Shown: positions 7,532-16,159 of the stretch, one piece after another
Layout of the letters: the number at the start of each line of letters is the position of its first letter
Position numbering within the stretch: position 1 is the stretch's first letter
NCBI GenBank assembly: GCA_002438405.1
Contig: DJOE01000009.1
Span: 104,335 to 168,334, forward strand
Direction: 5' to 3'
From: Cyanobacteria bacterium UBA6446
GTDB lineage: Bacteria > Cyanobacteriota > Vampirovibrionia > Gastranaerophilales > Gastranaerophilaceae
DNA length: 64,000 bases
Made by a program: the position numbers and the translations under genes
Notes under the pieces: model-generated
Seen by the model: only the letters and a program-made list of their open reading frames with translations
Database searches by the model: none
Told to the model about the DNA's origin: nothing

Positions 7532-9340
7532 ATGGAAAAGAACAACGAAACATTGTCTATTCTAAGACATTCAACATCTCACATCATGGCTCAAGCCGTT
7601 CAAAGCTTGTTTCCGAATGCAAAGTTAGCAATCGGACCTGCTACCGCTGATGGTTTCTACTATGACTTTGATTTGACAGATGGTCATGCCTTTACTCAAG
7701 ATGATTTGGCTAAAATCGAAGAAAAAATGAAAGAAATTATCAAACAAAATCTTACATTTGAAAAATATGTAATTCCTGATGTTGACAAACAAATCGAAGA
7801 ATTCAAAAAAGAAGGTGAAATCTACAAAGCTGAACTTCTTGAAGAACACAGAAATGATAATCCAACTTTATACATTACCAAAGATAAAGACGGAAATGCT
7901 TTGTTTAACGACCTTTGCGCAGGGCCTCATCTTCCAAATACTTCATACATCAAGGCAAATGCTTTTAAATTATTAAAAGTTGCAGGTGCTTATTGGAGAG
8001 GCAACGAAAAAAATAAAATGCTTCAAAGAATTTATGCTACTGCATACTGGAATAAAGAAGACTTACAAGCTTATCTTCACTTTTTAGAAGAAGCTGAAAG
8101 AAGAGATCACAGAAAATTAGGTACAAAACTTGATTTATTCTCAACAAGAGAAGAGTTAGGTGCAGGTCTTGTTTTGTGGCACCCAAATCTTGCAATTGTT
8201 AGAGAAGAAATTGAAAATTACTGGAGAGAAGAACACAGAAAACGTGGTTATGTAATCGTAAACACTCCACACATTGCTAAATCAAAATTGTGGGAAATCT
8301 CAGGACACTACGACCATTACAGAGAAAATATGTTCTTCATTCAAAAAGACAATGACTCCGATGATCAATATATTTTGAAACCAATGAACTGTCCATTCCA
8401 TATATTGATTTATCAAGCAAACAGATATTCATACCGTTCATTACCATTAAGAATGGCAGAGTTAGGTACTGTTTATCGTAAAGAAAAATCCGGTGCTTTG
8501 TCCGGTTTAACTCGTGTTCAAGGTTTCACTCAAGATGATGCTCACATCTTCTGTACTCCAGAACAACTTGTTGATGAAATTAACAGAATTATTGACTTTG
8601 TTGCAGATACACTTGCTATATTCAATATGAAATTTGAAGTTGAACTTTCAACAAGACCTGATAATTATATCGGTGAAATTGAAAACTGGGATAGAGCAGA
8701 AAAAGGTTTGAAAGAAGCAATGGACAGACGTGGAATGAAATACGACATCAACGAAGGTGATGGCGCATTCTACGGACCAAAAATCGACTTCAAAATTAAA
8801 GATGCTATCGGTAGAACATGGCAATGTGCAACAATTCAATTAGACTTCAACTTGCCAGAAAGATTTGATATCAAATATCAAGACAAAGATGGTCAATTGA
8901 AAACTCCATTGATGCTTCACAGAGTAATCTTTGGTTCTATGGAAAGATTCCACGGTATCTTAATCGAACATTATGCCGGTGCTTTCCCAACATGGCTTGC
9001 TCCAACACAAGTAAATATTGTTCCGATTTCAAATGAAAAACACATTGATTTCGCTGAAGAAGTTTACAGAAAAATGCGTGATGCAGGTATCAGAGTAAAT
9101 CTTGATGATAGATCTGAAAGTATGAACTACAAAATCAGAGAATCTCTTCAAGATAAGAAAATCCCTTATGTTTGCGTAATCGGAGATAAGGAAATTGAAG
9201 CAAACTCTGTTGCTGTAAGAGCTAGAGCTATTGGTCAAGTAGGTACATTTAAAGTTGATGAATTCATAGAAACAATTAAAAATGAAATCAAAACAAGAGC
9301 AAATGAATCTTTTGCCAAAGCTTTAAAAGAAAACAAATAA
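7532..9340 (+). CDS. thrS: Threonyl-tRNA synthetase without TGS domain
   Basis: Charges tRNA-Thr. 602 residues, about 40 shorter than the E. coli enzyme because the N-terminal TGS domain is missing: the protein begins at the editing domain (HSTSHIMAQAV at 11-21, zinc/editing His pair; DLCAGPHLP near 128). The class II core has LKPMNCPFH (motif 2 region, Zn-ligand Cys), RYSYRSLPLRMAELG, then motif 3 with LHRVIFGSMERF, and the anticodon-binding domain runs from about residue 490. Cyanobacterial ThrRS enzymes also commonly lack TGS, which fits the suspected lineage. Single-gene transcript with its own promoter and strong terminator. Confidence 0.95.
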   Translation: MEKNNETLSILRHSTSHIMAQAVQSLFPNAKLAIGPATADGFYYDFDLTDGHAFTQDDLAKIEEKMKEIIKQNLTFEKYVIPDVDKQIEEFKKEGEIYKAELLEEHRNDNPTLYITKDKDGNALFNDLCAGPHLPNTSYIKANAFKLLKVAGAYWRGNEKNKMLQRIYATAYWNKEDLQAYLHFLEEAERRDHRKLGTKLDLFSTREELGAGLVLWHPNLAIVREEIENYWREEHRKRGYVIVNTPHIAKSKLWEISGHYDHYRENMFFIQKDNDSDDQYILKPMNCPFHILIYQANRYSYRSLPLRMAELGTVYRKEKSGALSGLTRVQGFTQDDAHIFCTPEQLVDEINRIIDFVADTLAIFNMKFEVELSTRPDNYIGEIENWDRAEKGLKEAMDRRGMKYDINEGDGAFYGPKIDFKIKDAIGRTWQCATIQLDFNLPERFDIKYQDKDGQLKTPLMLHRVIFGSMERFHGILIEHYAGAFPTWLAPTQVNIVPISNEKHIDFAEEVYRKMRDAGIRVNLDDRSESMNYKIRESLQDKKIPYVCVIGDKEIEANSVAVRARAIGQVGTFKVDEFIETIKNEIKTRANESFAKALKENK

Positions 9341-9365
9341 ACATTTGTTTTGAAATTTAATTATT

Positions 9366-9400
9366 AGGCTGGTCGGAAGTTAAAAACTTCCGACCAGCCT
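9366..9400 (+). terminator. thrS intrinsic terminator
   Basis: Perfect 16-bp inverted repeat (9366-9381 with 9385-9400), 3-base loop, followed by TTTTT. Confidence 0.93.
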
Positions 9401-9415
9401 TTTTAAATAAAGAAA

Positions 9416-9446
9416 ACCGGACGCAGAACAAAATTCCGTGTCCGGT
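9416..9446 (-). terminator. proS intrinsic terminator
   Basis: On the minus strand, ACCGGACACGGAA pairs with TTCTGCGTCCGGT (one mismatch, one G-U), followed by TTTTC. It lies 22 bases after the proS stop. Confidence 0.9.
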
Positions 9447-9468
9447 AGAAATCACTTATAACTTAAAT

Positions 9469-11208
9469 TTATTTTTCTAAACTGTTTACTGCATCGATAA
9501 CTTTTTTAGCAGCTTCTTCCGGTTTCATAGGAACTTTTTCTCCTGTTCCACGAGTTACAAATTCAACATTTCCCTCTGCAATTGTCTTACCAACAGTAAT
9601 TCTGAATGGAAAACCAATCAAATCTGCATCTTTGAATTTAACTCCAGGTCTTTCATCTCTATCATCGATAACTGCTTCAACTCCGTTTGCAAGTAATTCT
9701 TCATAAAGCTTATTTGCTACTGACATTTGAAGTTCATCTTTTGTACTTACAGGAACGATTGTTACATGGTATGGTGCAATCGCTAGTGGCCATTTAATAC
9801 CCCAATCATCGTGGTGAGCTTCCACTGCTGCAGCTGCTGTTCTTGAAATTCCAATACCATAACAACCCATAATGTATGGTTTAGCCTTGCCATCAGCATC
9901 AAGATAAACAGCATTCATTGGTTCAGAGTATTTTGTTCCCAGTTGGAAAATATTACCAACTTCAATACCCCTTGTTACTTTTAACGGTTTACCGCATTGA
10001 GGACAAAGTTCCTCTGCTTCAACAAGTCTTAAATCTGCATACTGAATTTCGTCTAACCCTAAATCTTCAAGATTTGCACCAACTTGGTGTTTGTCAGTTT
10101 GGTTAATTCCAACAACGAAATTTTTCATATCTCTAACAGTTTCATCAGCGATAATTTTAACTCCGTCCATTCCTTTAGGTCCAATGAAACCAGGAATAGC
10201 ATTGAAACCGTGGTTTTGCATAAGTTCTTCAATCTCTGCTGATGAAGCAATTCTGACATCCATTCCACCTGCGGCATTCATTAGTTTTGTTTCTTCAACA
10301 GTTTTATCTGCTCTAATCAATGCAATTACAGGTTCTTTATCAACAATATAAACAAGTGATTTTAAAATTATACTTGATGGAATTTTCAAAAATGTTGATA
10401 ACTCATCAATTGAATGAGTATTTGGAGTGTCAATAATTTCTGTTTTTGAAAAATATTCACTACCATCAACTACTGCAGGTAACAATTTTGAAACTGCGTG
10501 ATTTGAGTTTGCTGAATAATCACAATCATCACAGTAGAATACGTCATTTTCGCCGGCATCAGTTGTTGTAATTACCATAAATTCGTGTGCAATTTTACCA
10601 CCGATTGCACCAGTGTCGGATTGAACCATTTTTGTATCAAGTCCACATCTTTTGAAAATTCTTGTGTATGTTTGAGCCATGTTTTTGTATTCTTTTTCAA
10701 GTTCTTCTTGAGAAGTTCCGAAGCTATATGCATCTTTCATAATGAACTCTCTACCTCTCAAGAGTCCAAATCTAGGTCTAACTTCATCTCTGAACTTAGA
10801 TTGGATTTGATATAAATTCGTCGGTAATTGTTTGTAAGATTTTAGGACATCTCTTGCAATTGATGTAATAATTTCTTCGTGAGTTGGTCCAAGGCACATT
10901 TCACGGTTGTGTCTATCTCGTAATCTCATCAATTCTTTTCCGTAAGCTTCCCAACGTCCTGATTCAATCCACAATTCTTTGGGTTGAACAAATGGCATCA
11001 AAAGTTCTTGAGCTCCTGCTCTATCCATTTCTTCTCTTACAATATTTTCAACTTTTTTTAGAACTCTCCACATTAGAGGCAAGTAGTTGTAAACCCCTGA
11101 TGTAAGTTTTTTTATATAACCGGCACGAGCCAAAAATTTGTGAGATACAACTTCGGCATCTGACGGAAATTCTCTCATTGTTTGTACAAATAATTTTGAC
11201 ATTTTCAT
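9469..11208 (-). CDS. proS: Prolyl-tRNA synthetase, bacterial type with editing insert
   Basis: Charges tRNA-Pro. 579 residues. Class II motifs are seen as SGVYNYLPLMWRVLKKVE (motif 1 region, ~36-53), GPTHEEIIT and FRDEVRPRFGLLRGREFIMKD (motif 2, ~135-155), and GCYGIGISRT (motif 3, ~445). The INS editing domain lies between motifs 2 and 3, about residues 230-395, with the deacylase-type stretch around VGINQTDKHQVGANLEDLG. A C-terminal anticodon domain follows. The start has GAGGAA upstream; a second ATG lies two codons in. It shares a 130-bp double-terminator gap with thrS. Confidence 0.95.
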   Translation of the reverse strand: MKMSKLFVQTMREFPSDAEVVSHKFLARAGYIKKLTSGVYNYLPLMWRVLKKVENIVREEMDRAGAQELLMPFVQPKELWIESGRWEAYGKELMRLRDRHNREMCLGPTHEEIITSIARDVLKSYKQLPTNLYQIQSKFRDEVRPRFGLLRGREFIMKDAYSFGTSQEELEKEYKNMAQTYTRIFKRCGLDTKMVQSDTGAIGGKIAHEFMVITTTDAGENDVFYCDDCDYSANSNHAVSKLLPAVVDGSEYFSKTEIIDTPNTHSIDELSTFLKIPSSIILKSLVYIVDKEPVIALIRADKTVEETKLMNAAGGMDVRIASSAEIEELMQNHGFNAIPGFIGPKGMDGVKIIADETVRDMKNFVVGINQTDKHQVGANLEDLGLDEIQYADLRLVEAEELCPQCGKPLKVTRGIEVGNIFQLGTKYSEPMNAVYLDADGKAKPYIMGCYGIGISRTAAAAVEAHHDDWGIKWPLAIAPYHVTIVPVSTKDELQMSVANKLYEELLANGVEAVIDDRDERPGVKFKDADLIGFPFRITVGKTIAEGNVEFVTRGTGEKVPMKPEEAAKKVIDAVNSLEK

Positions 11209-11290
11209 AATCGTTAATTCCTCATATATAATTCAATGTCTTTATTTTATCACAAAAATTGATTATATCGGGTTAAATGTTAAATGATAT

Positions 11291-12223
11291 TTAAAAATTC
11301 TCTTTATTTCGTCTTAATTCCTCTTTCACTTCTGCAACAGAAATAGAAAGAGTTTGAAAATTTCTTATTGCATCGTTCATATTCAATTCGTAATCAGGAT
11401 AATCGTCCATCATTTTATAAATATGGGCTGTAATATAGTACATATCTCCTGATTCGTCACAATTTGCCAATCCGTCTTGCATAACACTTATTGCTTCATC
11501 AAATTCTTCCTTTTTAGCCAAAAGTTTTGCAAGAATTTTATATGCCTCTTTATCTGTCGGATTAAGTTCAATAGTTTGACGAAGATTTTCAATCGCCCTA
11601 TCGTCATCACCCTCTTCGTGATAAATTACAGCAAGATTAAAATAAGCCCAACTATAATCAGGAGAAAGAGAAATAACTTTTTCAAACTCAATTTTTGCAG
11701 ATTCTAAATCGCCCATTTCTTTATAAATGTTCCCAATGTAAAAATGTGCATAAATATCTTCATCATTAATATCAATTGCTTGTTGAAAGTAATCAATAGC
11801 CTTGACATAATCTTTCATTTTGAAATAAACCAACCCCAAATTGAAATAAGAATTTGAATCTTGATTATCCTCACTAATAACTTTTTCAAAACAATTTATC
11901 GCATTTTTATAATCTTTTAACTCTGTATTTACAAGTCCAAGATTATAAATTGCATCAAGAGATTCAGGCTCAAGTTCAATAGCTTTTTCGTAAGATTCTT
12001 TAGCTTTTTTAAAGTTTTTCATCTTTTCATAAACGATACCCAAATTGTAATAAATACCGTCATCATAGCTAAACATTTTCGCTAAATACAGAAGATGTTG
12101 CAATGCTTCCTCATTGAATCCGCAATCCATAAGAAGCACTGCTAACTGTCTTCTCGCTTGAAAGTTTGAAGAATCTTCTTTTATAAGTTGTTGCAATTCT
12201 TCTATTTTATCTAACTTAGACAT
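11291..12223 (-). CDS. Tetratricopeptide repeat protein
   Basis: 310 residues from the ATG at 12223, preceded by AAGGA at a good distance; an ATG nine codons earlier overlaps the gene upstream and lacks such a site. It is made of about seven 34-residue TPR units with the usual G/A/F/P spacing, for example YYNLGIVYEKMKNFKKAKES, AIYNLGLVNTELKDYKNAI and AHFYIGNIYKEMGDLESAKI. It has no signal peptide, so it is probably a cytoplasmic scaffold. It overlaps or abuts the upstream secreted-protein gene and is probably co-transcribed with it. Binding partner unknown. Confidence 0.9.
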   Translation of the reverse strand: MSKLDKIEELQQLIKEDSSNFQARRQLAVLLMDCGFNEEALQHLLYLAKMFSYDDGIYYNLGIVYEKMKNFKKAKESYEKAIELEPESLDAIYNLGLVNTELKDYKNAINCFEKVISEDNQDSNSYFNLGLVYFKMKDYVKAIDYFQQAIDINDEDIYAHFYIGNIYKEMGDLESAKIEFEKVISLSPDYSWAYFNLAVIYHEEGDDDRAIENLRQTIELNPTDKEAYKILAKLLAKKEEFDEAISVMQDGLANCDESGDMYYITAHIYKMMDDYPDYELNMNDAIRNFQTLSISVAEVKEELRRNKENF

Positions 12224-12230
12224 ACAATCC

Positions 12231-12905
12231 TTAGATAACCGGAACGTCAATCGGTTCGGTCAAGATTACATTTAAAATTTCTTCTGATTTGATATTAACA
12301 TCTTTACCTAAACGGATAGCATCAGCTACGCTATCATAAACAAAGTAACCAGCTGTACCGAAAGCACCACCAAAAGCTGCAACCGGAACGATTACATATT
12401 GCCAACCTGTATCAGTTACACCTTTACCCCAGTTGATAGATTTTGTTGTAACCTGACCTGATTTTTTGCAAGTTTGTTTCCATGCATCAAAGTAACCTTT
12501 AGTAGAAGTAATTCCACCATCATTAGTCAAATCTGCTCTTCCAACCATTGTAAGTGATAATGGTAATTGTCTTCCGTTTGGAGTTACAACATGATCAAAA
12601 TCTAAGTACAAGACTGGTCCTTTAGACATACGTCTTGCCGGAGTAATTTCCTTGATACTTCCACGAACAATTGAACCCATTGGTAATATTACATCGTCAT
12701 CTGCCTTTTGGTCAGTAACAAGCATTGCAGTGAATTCTGAACCTTTACTACTATATCCTGTGTCAATTGGTGTTAACATTTTTAAAGATAATTTAGTTCC
12801 GGCAGGAATTCTTTTTGTCTTTGCATTTGCGTTGAATGGTGCTGCAAGAGTAACCTGCGCTGCTAATAATATAGTTAAAACAGTTGCTAAAATTTTATTT
12901 TTCAT
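12231..12905 (-). CDS. Secreted protein of unknown function
   Basis: 224 residues with a clear signal peptide (MKNKILATVLTILLAAQVTL, then AAPFNANA, cut near residue 22-28). The mature part begins with a basic turn and IPAGTKLSLKMLTPI. It then has VILPMGSIVRGSIKEITPAR, a 'tunable barrier' beta pattern seen in bacterial proteins that set a default value against the envelope, and a Gly/Ala-rich hydrophobic segment near 175-190 (VIVPVAAFGGAFGTAGYFVY) that could enter the membrane. No catalytic motif. Start supported by GAGGG. Likely first gene of a two-gene unit with the TPR gene. Function not recognised. Confidence 0.75.
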   Translation of the reverse strand: MKNKILATVLTILLAAQVTLAAPFNANAKTKRIPAGTKLSLKMLTPIDTGYSSKGSEFTAMLVTDQKADDDVILPMGSIVRGSIKEITPARRMSKGPVLYLDFDHVVTPNGRQLPLSLTMVGRADLTNDGGITSTKGYFDAWKQTCKKSGQVTTKSINWGKGVTDTGWQYVIVPVAAFGGAFGTAGYFVYDSVADAIRLGKDVNIKSEEILNVILTEPIDVPVI

Positions 12906-13016
12906 AACTTATCCCTCTTCATTCTAGTTCGTATGTATTCTATCATATTTTTTCAATTTTGTTAATAGTTGTGTAACGGAAGTTAATGTTTATGGGTTGC
13001 ACCTTATTGTCATTTA

Positions 13017-13062
13017 AGTTATGCAGGTCTGGTTTACGGTAGCATAGCTACATGTGTAGTAT
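13017..13062 (+). repeat. Two adjoining dispersed repeats
   Basis: 13017-13037 matches 19350-19370 with two differences (AGTTATGCAGGTC core). 13038-13062 is a diverged copy of the GTAGCATAGCTAC repeat at 2041-2070 and 57844-57872. Confidence 0.7.
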
Positions 13063-13063
13063 C

Positions 13064-13093
13064 TTGACGAATTTTGATAATGTATGGTATAAT
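13064..13093 (+). promoter_or_regulatory. Strong promoter for the candidate small RNA
   Basis: TTGACG (13064-13069), 18-bp spacer, and an extended -10 TGGTATAAT ending at 13093. Predicted start near 13100. No coding frame follows within reach. Confidence 0.75.
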
Positions 13094-13099
13094 GGATTC

Positions 13100-13212
13100 A
13101 TCGGTTAAGGTTCAAGCTCGGGAACAATAAAAGTTCCTAAAGGTTAATCCTTTTGATAGTAAAGCTGTTTGCCAATATGACGGTTCTTTCTTGTCCGTTT
13201 ATTTTTTTATTG
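13100..13212 (+). ncRNA. Candidate ~110-nt small RNA, family unknown
   Basis: Predicted from a near-consensus promoter upstream and a weak hairpin plus T-tract at the end (ACGG-11-CCGT at 13180-13198, then TTTATTTTTTTATT). Inside are two tidy hairpins, GGAAC-7-GTTCC (13131-13147) and AAAGG-5-CCTTT (13139-13153; the two overlap and may be alternatives), and AGC/GCT ends that could close a junction. No match to the SRP, 6S, tmRNA, RNase P, Yfr1 or common riboswitch consensus was recognised. It could instead be a leader of mtnP, but mtnP has its own promoter downstream. Confidence 0.5.
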
Positions 13213-13273
13213 TTATTTCGAAATTTCAATTATTTTATCTGTGACAAATTCTTTATGAAGATTTGTTTATGGT

Positions 13274-13302
13274 TTGAAAATTATTCTTTTGTATTGTAAA
13301 AT
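13274..13302 (+). promoter_or_regulatory. mtnP promoter
   Basis: TTGAAA (13274-13279), 17-bp spacer, TAAAAT (13297-13302). Predicted start near 13309, leaving a leader of about 50 nt with a GGAG site. Confidence 0.7.
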
Positions 13303-13361
13303 TACTTTATTCTTACTCTACAAAAGAGTGTGTATTGTAGTTAGACTTGGAGATTAAAAAT

Positions 13362-14162
13362 ATGGAAATACTTGATAAAGCAGATATCGGTGTATTTGGC
13401 GGTTCTGGTTTTTACAGTTTCTTAGAAAATATTGAAGAAATTGAAGTAGAAACACCTTATGGCAAAACAAGTGACAGTGTTTTCTTGGGTAAAATCGGAA
13501 ATCACAGAGTCGCTTTTATGCCACGTCATGGCAGACACCATTCTATCCCGCCTCATTTAGTTAACTTTAGAGCTAATGTATGGGCTATGAAACATTTAGG
13601 TTGTAAGAGAGTTATCTCTCCGTGCGCAGCAGGCAGTTTGCAAAAAGAAGTTAAACCTGGAGATTTCGTAATTTGTGATCAATTTGTTGATTGGACAGAT
13701 GGAAGAAAAACAACATTCTTTGAAGGACCTGTTGTACAACACCCATCACCTGCAGATACTTATTGTCCAGAATTGAGAAAACTTGCAATTGATACGGCTA
13801 AAAAACTTGGTATCCCTGTTCACGAAACAGGAACAGTTGTTGTTATTAACGGTCCAAGATTTTCTACAAAAGCAGAATCAGCATTCTTTACAAAACAAGG
13901 TTGGCAAGTTATCAATATGACAGCATTTCCGGAAGCTTATCTTGTTATGGAAATGAATATGTGTCCGTTGAATATTTCATTAATTACTGATTATGATGCA
14001 GGTTTGGTAGGAGATGTTCCTCCTGTTTCTCATGATGCAGTTATTAAAGTGTTTAATAATAATTTGGCTAATTTAAAATCTTTATTATTCACTATGATTG
14101 AAAATATTCCAACTGAACAAGCTCATTGCGAATGTTCTCATTCTACTAAACTTGATTTATAA
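13362..14162 (+). CDS. mtnP: S-methyl-5'-thioadenosine phosphorylase
   Basis: Splits methylthioadenosine, a by-product of polyamine synthesis, to adenine and methylthioribose-1-phosphate. 266 residues from the ATG at 13362, chosen because GGAG (13349-13352) lies 9 bases upstream; a TTG at 13347 would place that site inside the gene. PNP-family motifs are GVFGGSGFYS at the N-terminus, MPRHGRHHSIPPH near 56, SPCAAGSLQ near 91, and NMTAFPEAYLVMEMNM near 186 with the substrate-binding Asn/Met. DYDAG near 219 matches the MTAP type. It pairs logically with speD at 28.2 kb. Next come two YggT genes and trkAH on the same strand. Confidence 0.92.
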   Translation: MEILDKADIGVFGGSGFYSFLENIEEIEVETPYGKTSDSVFLGKIGNHRVAFMPRHGRHHSIPPHLVNFRANVWAMKHLGCKRVISPCAAGSLQKEVKPGDFVICDQFVDWTDGRKTTFFEGPVVQHPSPADTYCPELRKLAIDTAKKLGIPVHETGTVVVINGPRFSTKAESAFFTKQGWQVINMTAFPEAYLVMEMNMCPLNISLITDYDAGLVGDVPPVSHDAVIKVFNNNLANLKSLLFTMIENIPTEQAHCECSHSTKLDL

Positions 14163-14176
14163 GAGGTTAATTTTTA

Positions 14177-14530
14177 ATGAAGTTTGGTGCTAAACTTATT
14201 ATATTATTAGATAAAATTCTAAATTTGTATTTATATTTTATAATTGGAGCCTGTGTTTTGTCATGGGTTCCAAATATAAATCCTGATTATCCTTTGTTTC
14301 ATTATTGGTTTGTCATAGCAGGGTTTTATTTAATTCCTCCATTTTGGGGTATATCTTTTTCTCCTGTAATACCAATGCTTGTTGCAGGAATGCTATCAAT
14401 GGGGTTGAGAAAACTTTATGATAAATTCTATAAAAAAGATGAACCTAAAATTGTCATAATGACTCCGGAAGAATTCATGCAAAAAATGAACGAGGAAAAA
14501 AGAGAGGACAAGAAAGATGATAGCAATTAA
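14177..14530 (+). CDS. YggT-like small membrane protein
   Basis: 117 residues. A first membrane segment (residues ~8-28, IIGACVLSWVPN) and a second (~42-75) are separated by NPDYPLFHYWF. The pair LSWVPNINPDYP and LIPPFWGISFSPVIPMLV follows the YggT/Ycf19 pattern (LSW.P...P, then PP.GG.DLSP). The C-terminal 40 residues are charged and cytoplasmic. It overlaps the next gene, a canonical YggT, by 14 bp, so the two are tandem relatives and coupled. YggT proteins are linked to osmotic shock and cell shape or division in bacteria and plastids; a precise role is not known. Confidence 0.75.
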   Translation: MKFGAKLIILLDKILNLYLYFIIGACVLSWVPNINPDYPLFHYWFVIAGFYLIPPFWGISFSPVIPMLVAGMLSMGLRKLYDKFYKKDEPKIVIMTPEEFMQKMNEEKREDKKDDSN

Positions 14531-14807
14531 AATTATTCAAGCTATTGCAAATTGCTTTTATATTTATTTAATGATGATTTTTGTAAGATGTCTGTTGACG
14601 TGGTTTCCTGTCAACTGGGAAAACCCAATATTAAAAGGGTTAAAAACATCTGTTGATTTATATTTAGATTTATTTAGAAAATTTATTCCGCCTTTTGGAA
14701 TGTTCGATTTGTCACCTATTGTTGCAACTCTTGTTTTGATTGTATTGAGAAATGTAGTTTTGTATGGTGCAGCGTTCTTGTTCCAAATATTCGGAATAAT
14801 AAGGTAA
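14517..14807 (+). CDS. YggT family membrane protein
   Basis: 96 residues, two membrane segments (about 8-26 and 66-90) around the family signature: VRCLLTWFPVNWENP, then FIPPFGMFDLSPIVATLVL. This is the standard bacterial YggT/Ycf19 size. It starts inside the end of the YggT-like gene before it and ends 7 bp before trkA, so it belongs to the trkAH unit. Tandem YggT genes are a cyanobacterial habit. Placement beside K+ uptake fits a role in turgor, but this is inference. Confidence 0.88.
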   Translation: MIAIKIIQAIANCFYIYLMMIFVRCLLTWFPVNWENPILKGLKTSVDLYLDLFRKFIPPFGMFDLSPIVATLVLIVLRNVVLYGAAFLFQIFGIIR

Positions 14808-14814
14808 TTGGCGT

Positions 14815-16155
14815 ATGAAAATTGTAATTTACGGTGCGACAGAAGTCGGTTGTCTTTTGGCAACAGAATTTTTTGAAGACCACGATATAACAGTTATTGA
14901 CAAAGAAGAAAACAGAACTGAAGAATTCGACAAGTTGGATATCAGCTTTGTTCAAGGAAATGCTTCTGATATAAAAATATTGAAAGCTGCAGATATTATG
15001 AATTCTGATGTATTTATTGCATGTACTGCTTTAGATGAAGCAAACATTGTTTCTTGTCTTTCAGCTAAGAAAATTAGCGGAATTCGAACAATCTGTTTTG
15101 TGTCAAAAGAAGAATATCGTAATGCAATGGAACTTGATAAGGCGACTGATTATCTTGAAGATTTCTTCATTGATTATGTTATTTGGCCGGAAGAACTTTT
15201 AACACAAGAAATTTTCCGAATTGTAACAGTTGCTCACGCACTTGACGTTGAAAACTTTGCAGACGGGAAAGCTCGATTACTTGAATATAAAGTTCGTCCG
15301 AATTCTCCAATCGTGGGAAAAATGGTTAAGGATTGCGGATTTACTAAAGATACAATTATCGTTGGTATAAAACGTGATGATTTACTGTTTATTCCAAATG
15401 GTTTAACTGAAATCAATGCAGAAGACAAGTTAATTTTTATGGGTACGTCCCATTCTTTAGATATTTTAGCCGGTACATTCTTCCATGAAAAAGAACAGGT
15501 TAAAACCGTTGCAATTATTGGTGGTGGAAGTGTTGGCTATATGTTAGCTAAAAGTCTTGAAGATATGAAAATTAAGACTAAAATTATTGAAATGAATTAC
15601 GAAAGATGTGAATTCTTGGCACAAGAACTTCAAAAAGCACTTGTAATCAATGGTGATGGTACAAACTTAAAACTGTTAGATGAAGAAGAAATTGGTTCAA
15701 GTGACGTTGTTATTTCAGTTACAAATAATGATGAAAGAAATCTTTTGTGTTCACTACTTGTTAAACAATTGGGTGTAAAACGTGTTATTTCAAGAGTTTC
15801 AAAGGTATTAAATGTTCCTCTTTTTGAAAAAGTCGGTATTGATATTGCGGTTTCTCCAAAAACATCTGCTATCAACGAAGTTAAGAATGACTTAGATGAA
15901 AATGATGTTGATATTCTTGCAACAGTTGAGCAGGGAGAAGCTGAGGTTCTTGAAATATCAGTTAAAGAAGACTTCGATTCTAAAAAAATTATGGATTTGA
16001 GATTCCCTGCACCTGCAATTATTGGTGTTATTCAAAGGAAAAATCAAGTTATTATTCCTAAAGGGGACACAACAATGAAAATTCACGATATTTTGATTAT
16101 TTTCACAAAAGCTGAAAATGCTCAACGAATTAAGGATTATTTTAAGGTAGTATAA
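14815..16155 (+). CDS. trkA: Trk potassium uptake regulatory subunit TrkA
   Basis: Cytoplasmic NAD(H)/nucleotide-binding gate of the Trk K+ channel. 446 residues, a tandem RCK arrangement: Rossmann 1 (MKIVIYGATEVGCLLATEFF, slightly degenerate glycine motif), TrkA-C domain 1 around residues 150-215, Rossmann 2 (TVAIIGGGSVGYMLAKSLE, ~230) with VINGDGTN near 280, and TrkA-C 2 to the end. GTAATTGGCG precedes the ATG. Four bases separate its stop from trkH. Confidence 0.93.
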   Translation: MKIVIYGATEVGCLLATEFFEDHDITVIDKEENRTEEFDKLDISFVQGNASDIKILKAADIMNSDVFIACTALDEANIVSCLSAKKISGIRTICFVSKEEYRNAMELDKATDYLEDFFIDYVIWPEELLTQEIFRIVTVAHALDVENFADGKARLLEYKVRPNSPIVGKMVKDCGFTKDTIIVGIKRDDLLFIPNGLTEINAEDKLIFMGTSHSLDILAGTFFHEKEQVKTVAIIGGGSVGYMLAKSLEDMKIKTKIIEMNYERCEFLAQELQKALVINGDGTNLKLLDEEEIGSSDVVISVTNNDERNLLCSLLVKQLGVKRVISRVSKVLNVPLFEKVGIDIAVSPKTSAINEVKNDLDENDVDILATVEQGEAEVLEISVKEDFDSKKIMDLRFPAPAIIGVIQRKNQVIIPKGDTTMKIHDILIIFTKAENAQRIKDYFKVV

Positions 16156-16159
16156 GGTT

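Larger units (their letters stand above)
12906..13361. other. Gap with repeats, a candidate small RNA and the mtnP promoter
   Basis: It holds, in order: the end of the promoter region of the secreted-protein gene; two dispersed repeats (13017-13062); a strong promoter driving a predicted 110-nt RNA (13064-13212); and the mtnP promoter (13274-13302). No protein frame of value was seen. Confidence 0.75.

Noticed and set aside
10091..10351. 86-codon frame on the plus strand inside proS
   Set aside because: Antisense shadow of a strongly conserved gene, no ribosome site or promoter.
13100..13212. SAM, SAH, TPP, purine, c-di-GMP, THF, glutamine and yybP riboswitch consensus, and SRP/6S RNA
   Set aside because: None of the diagnostic conserved bases could be matched; kept only as an unknown candidate RNA.
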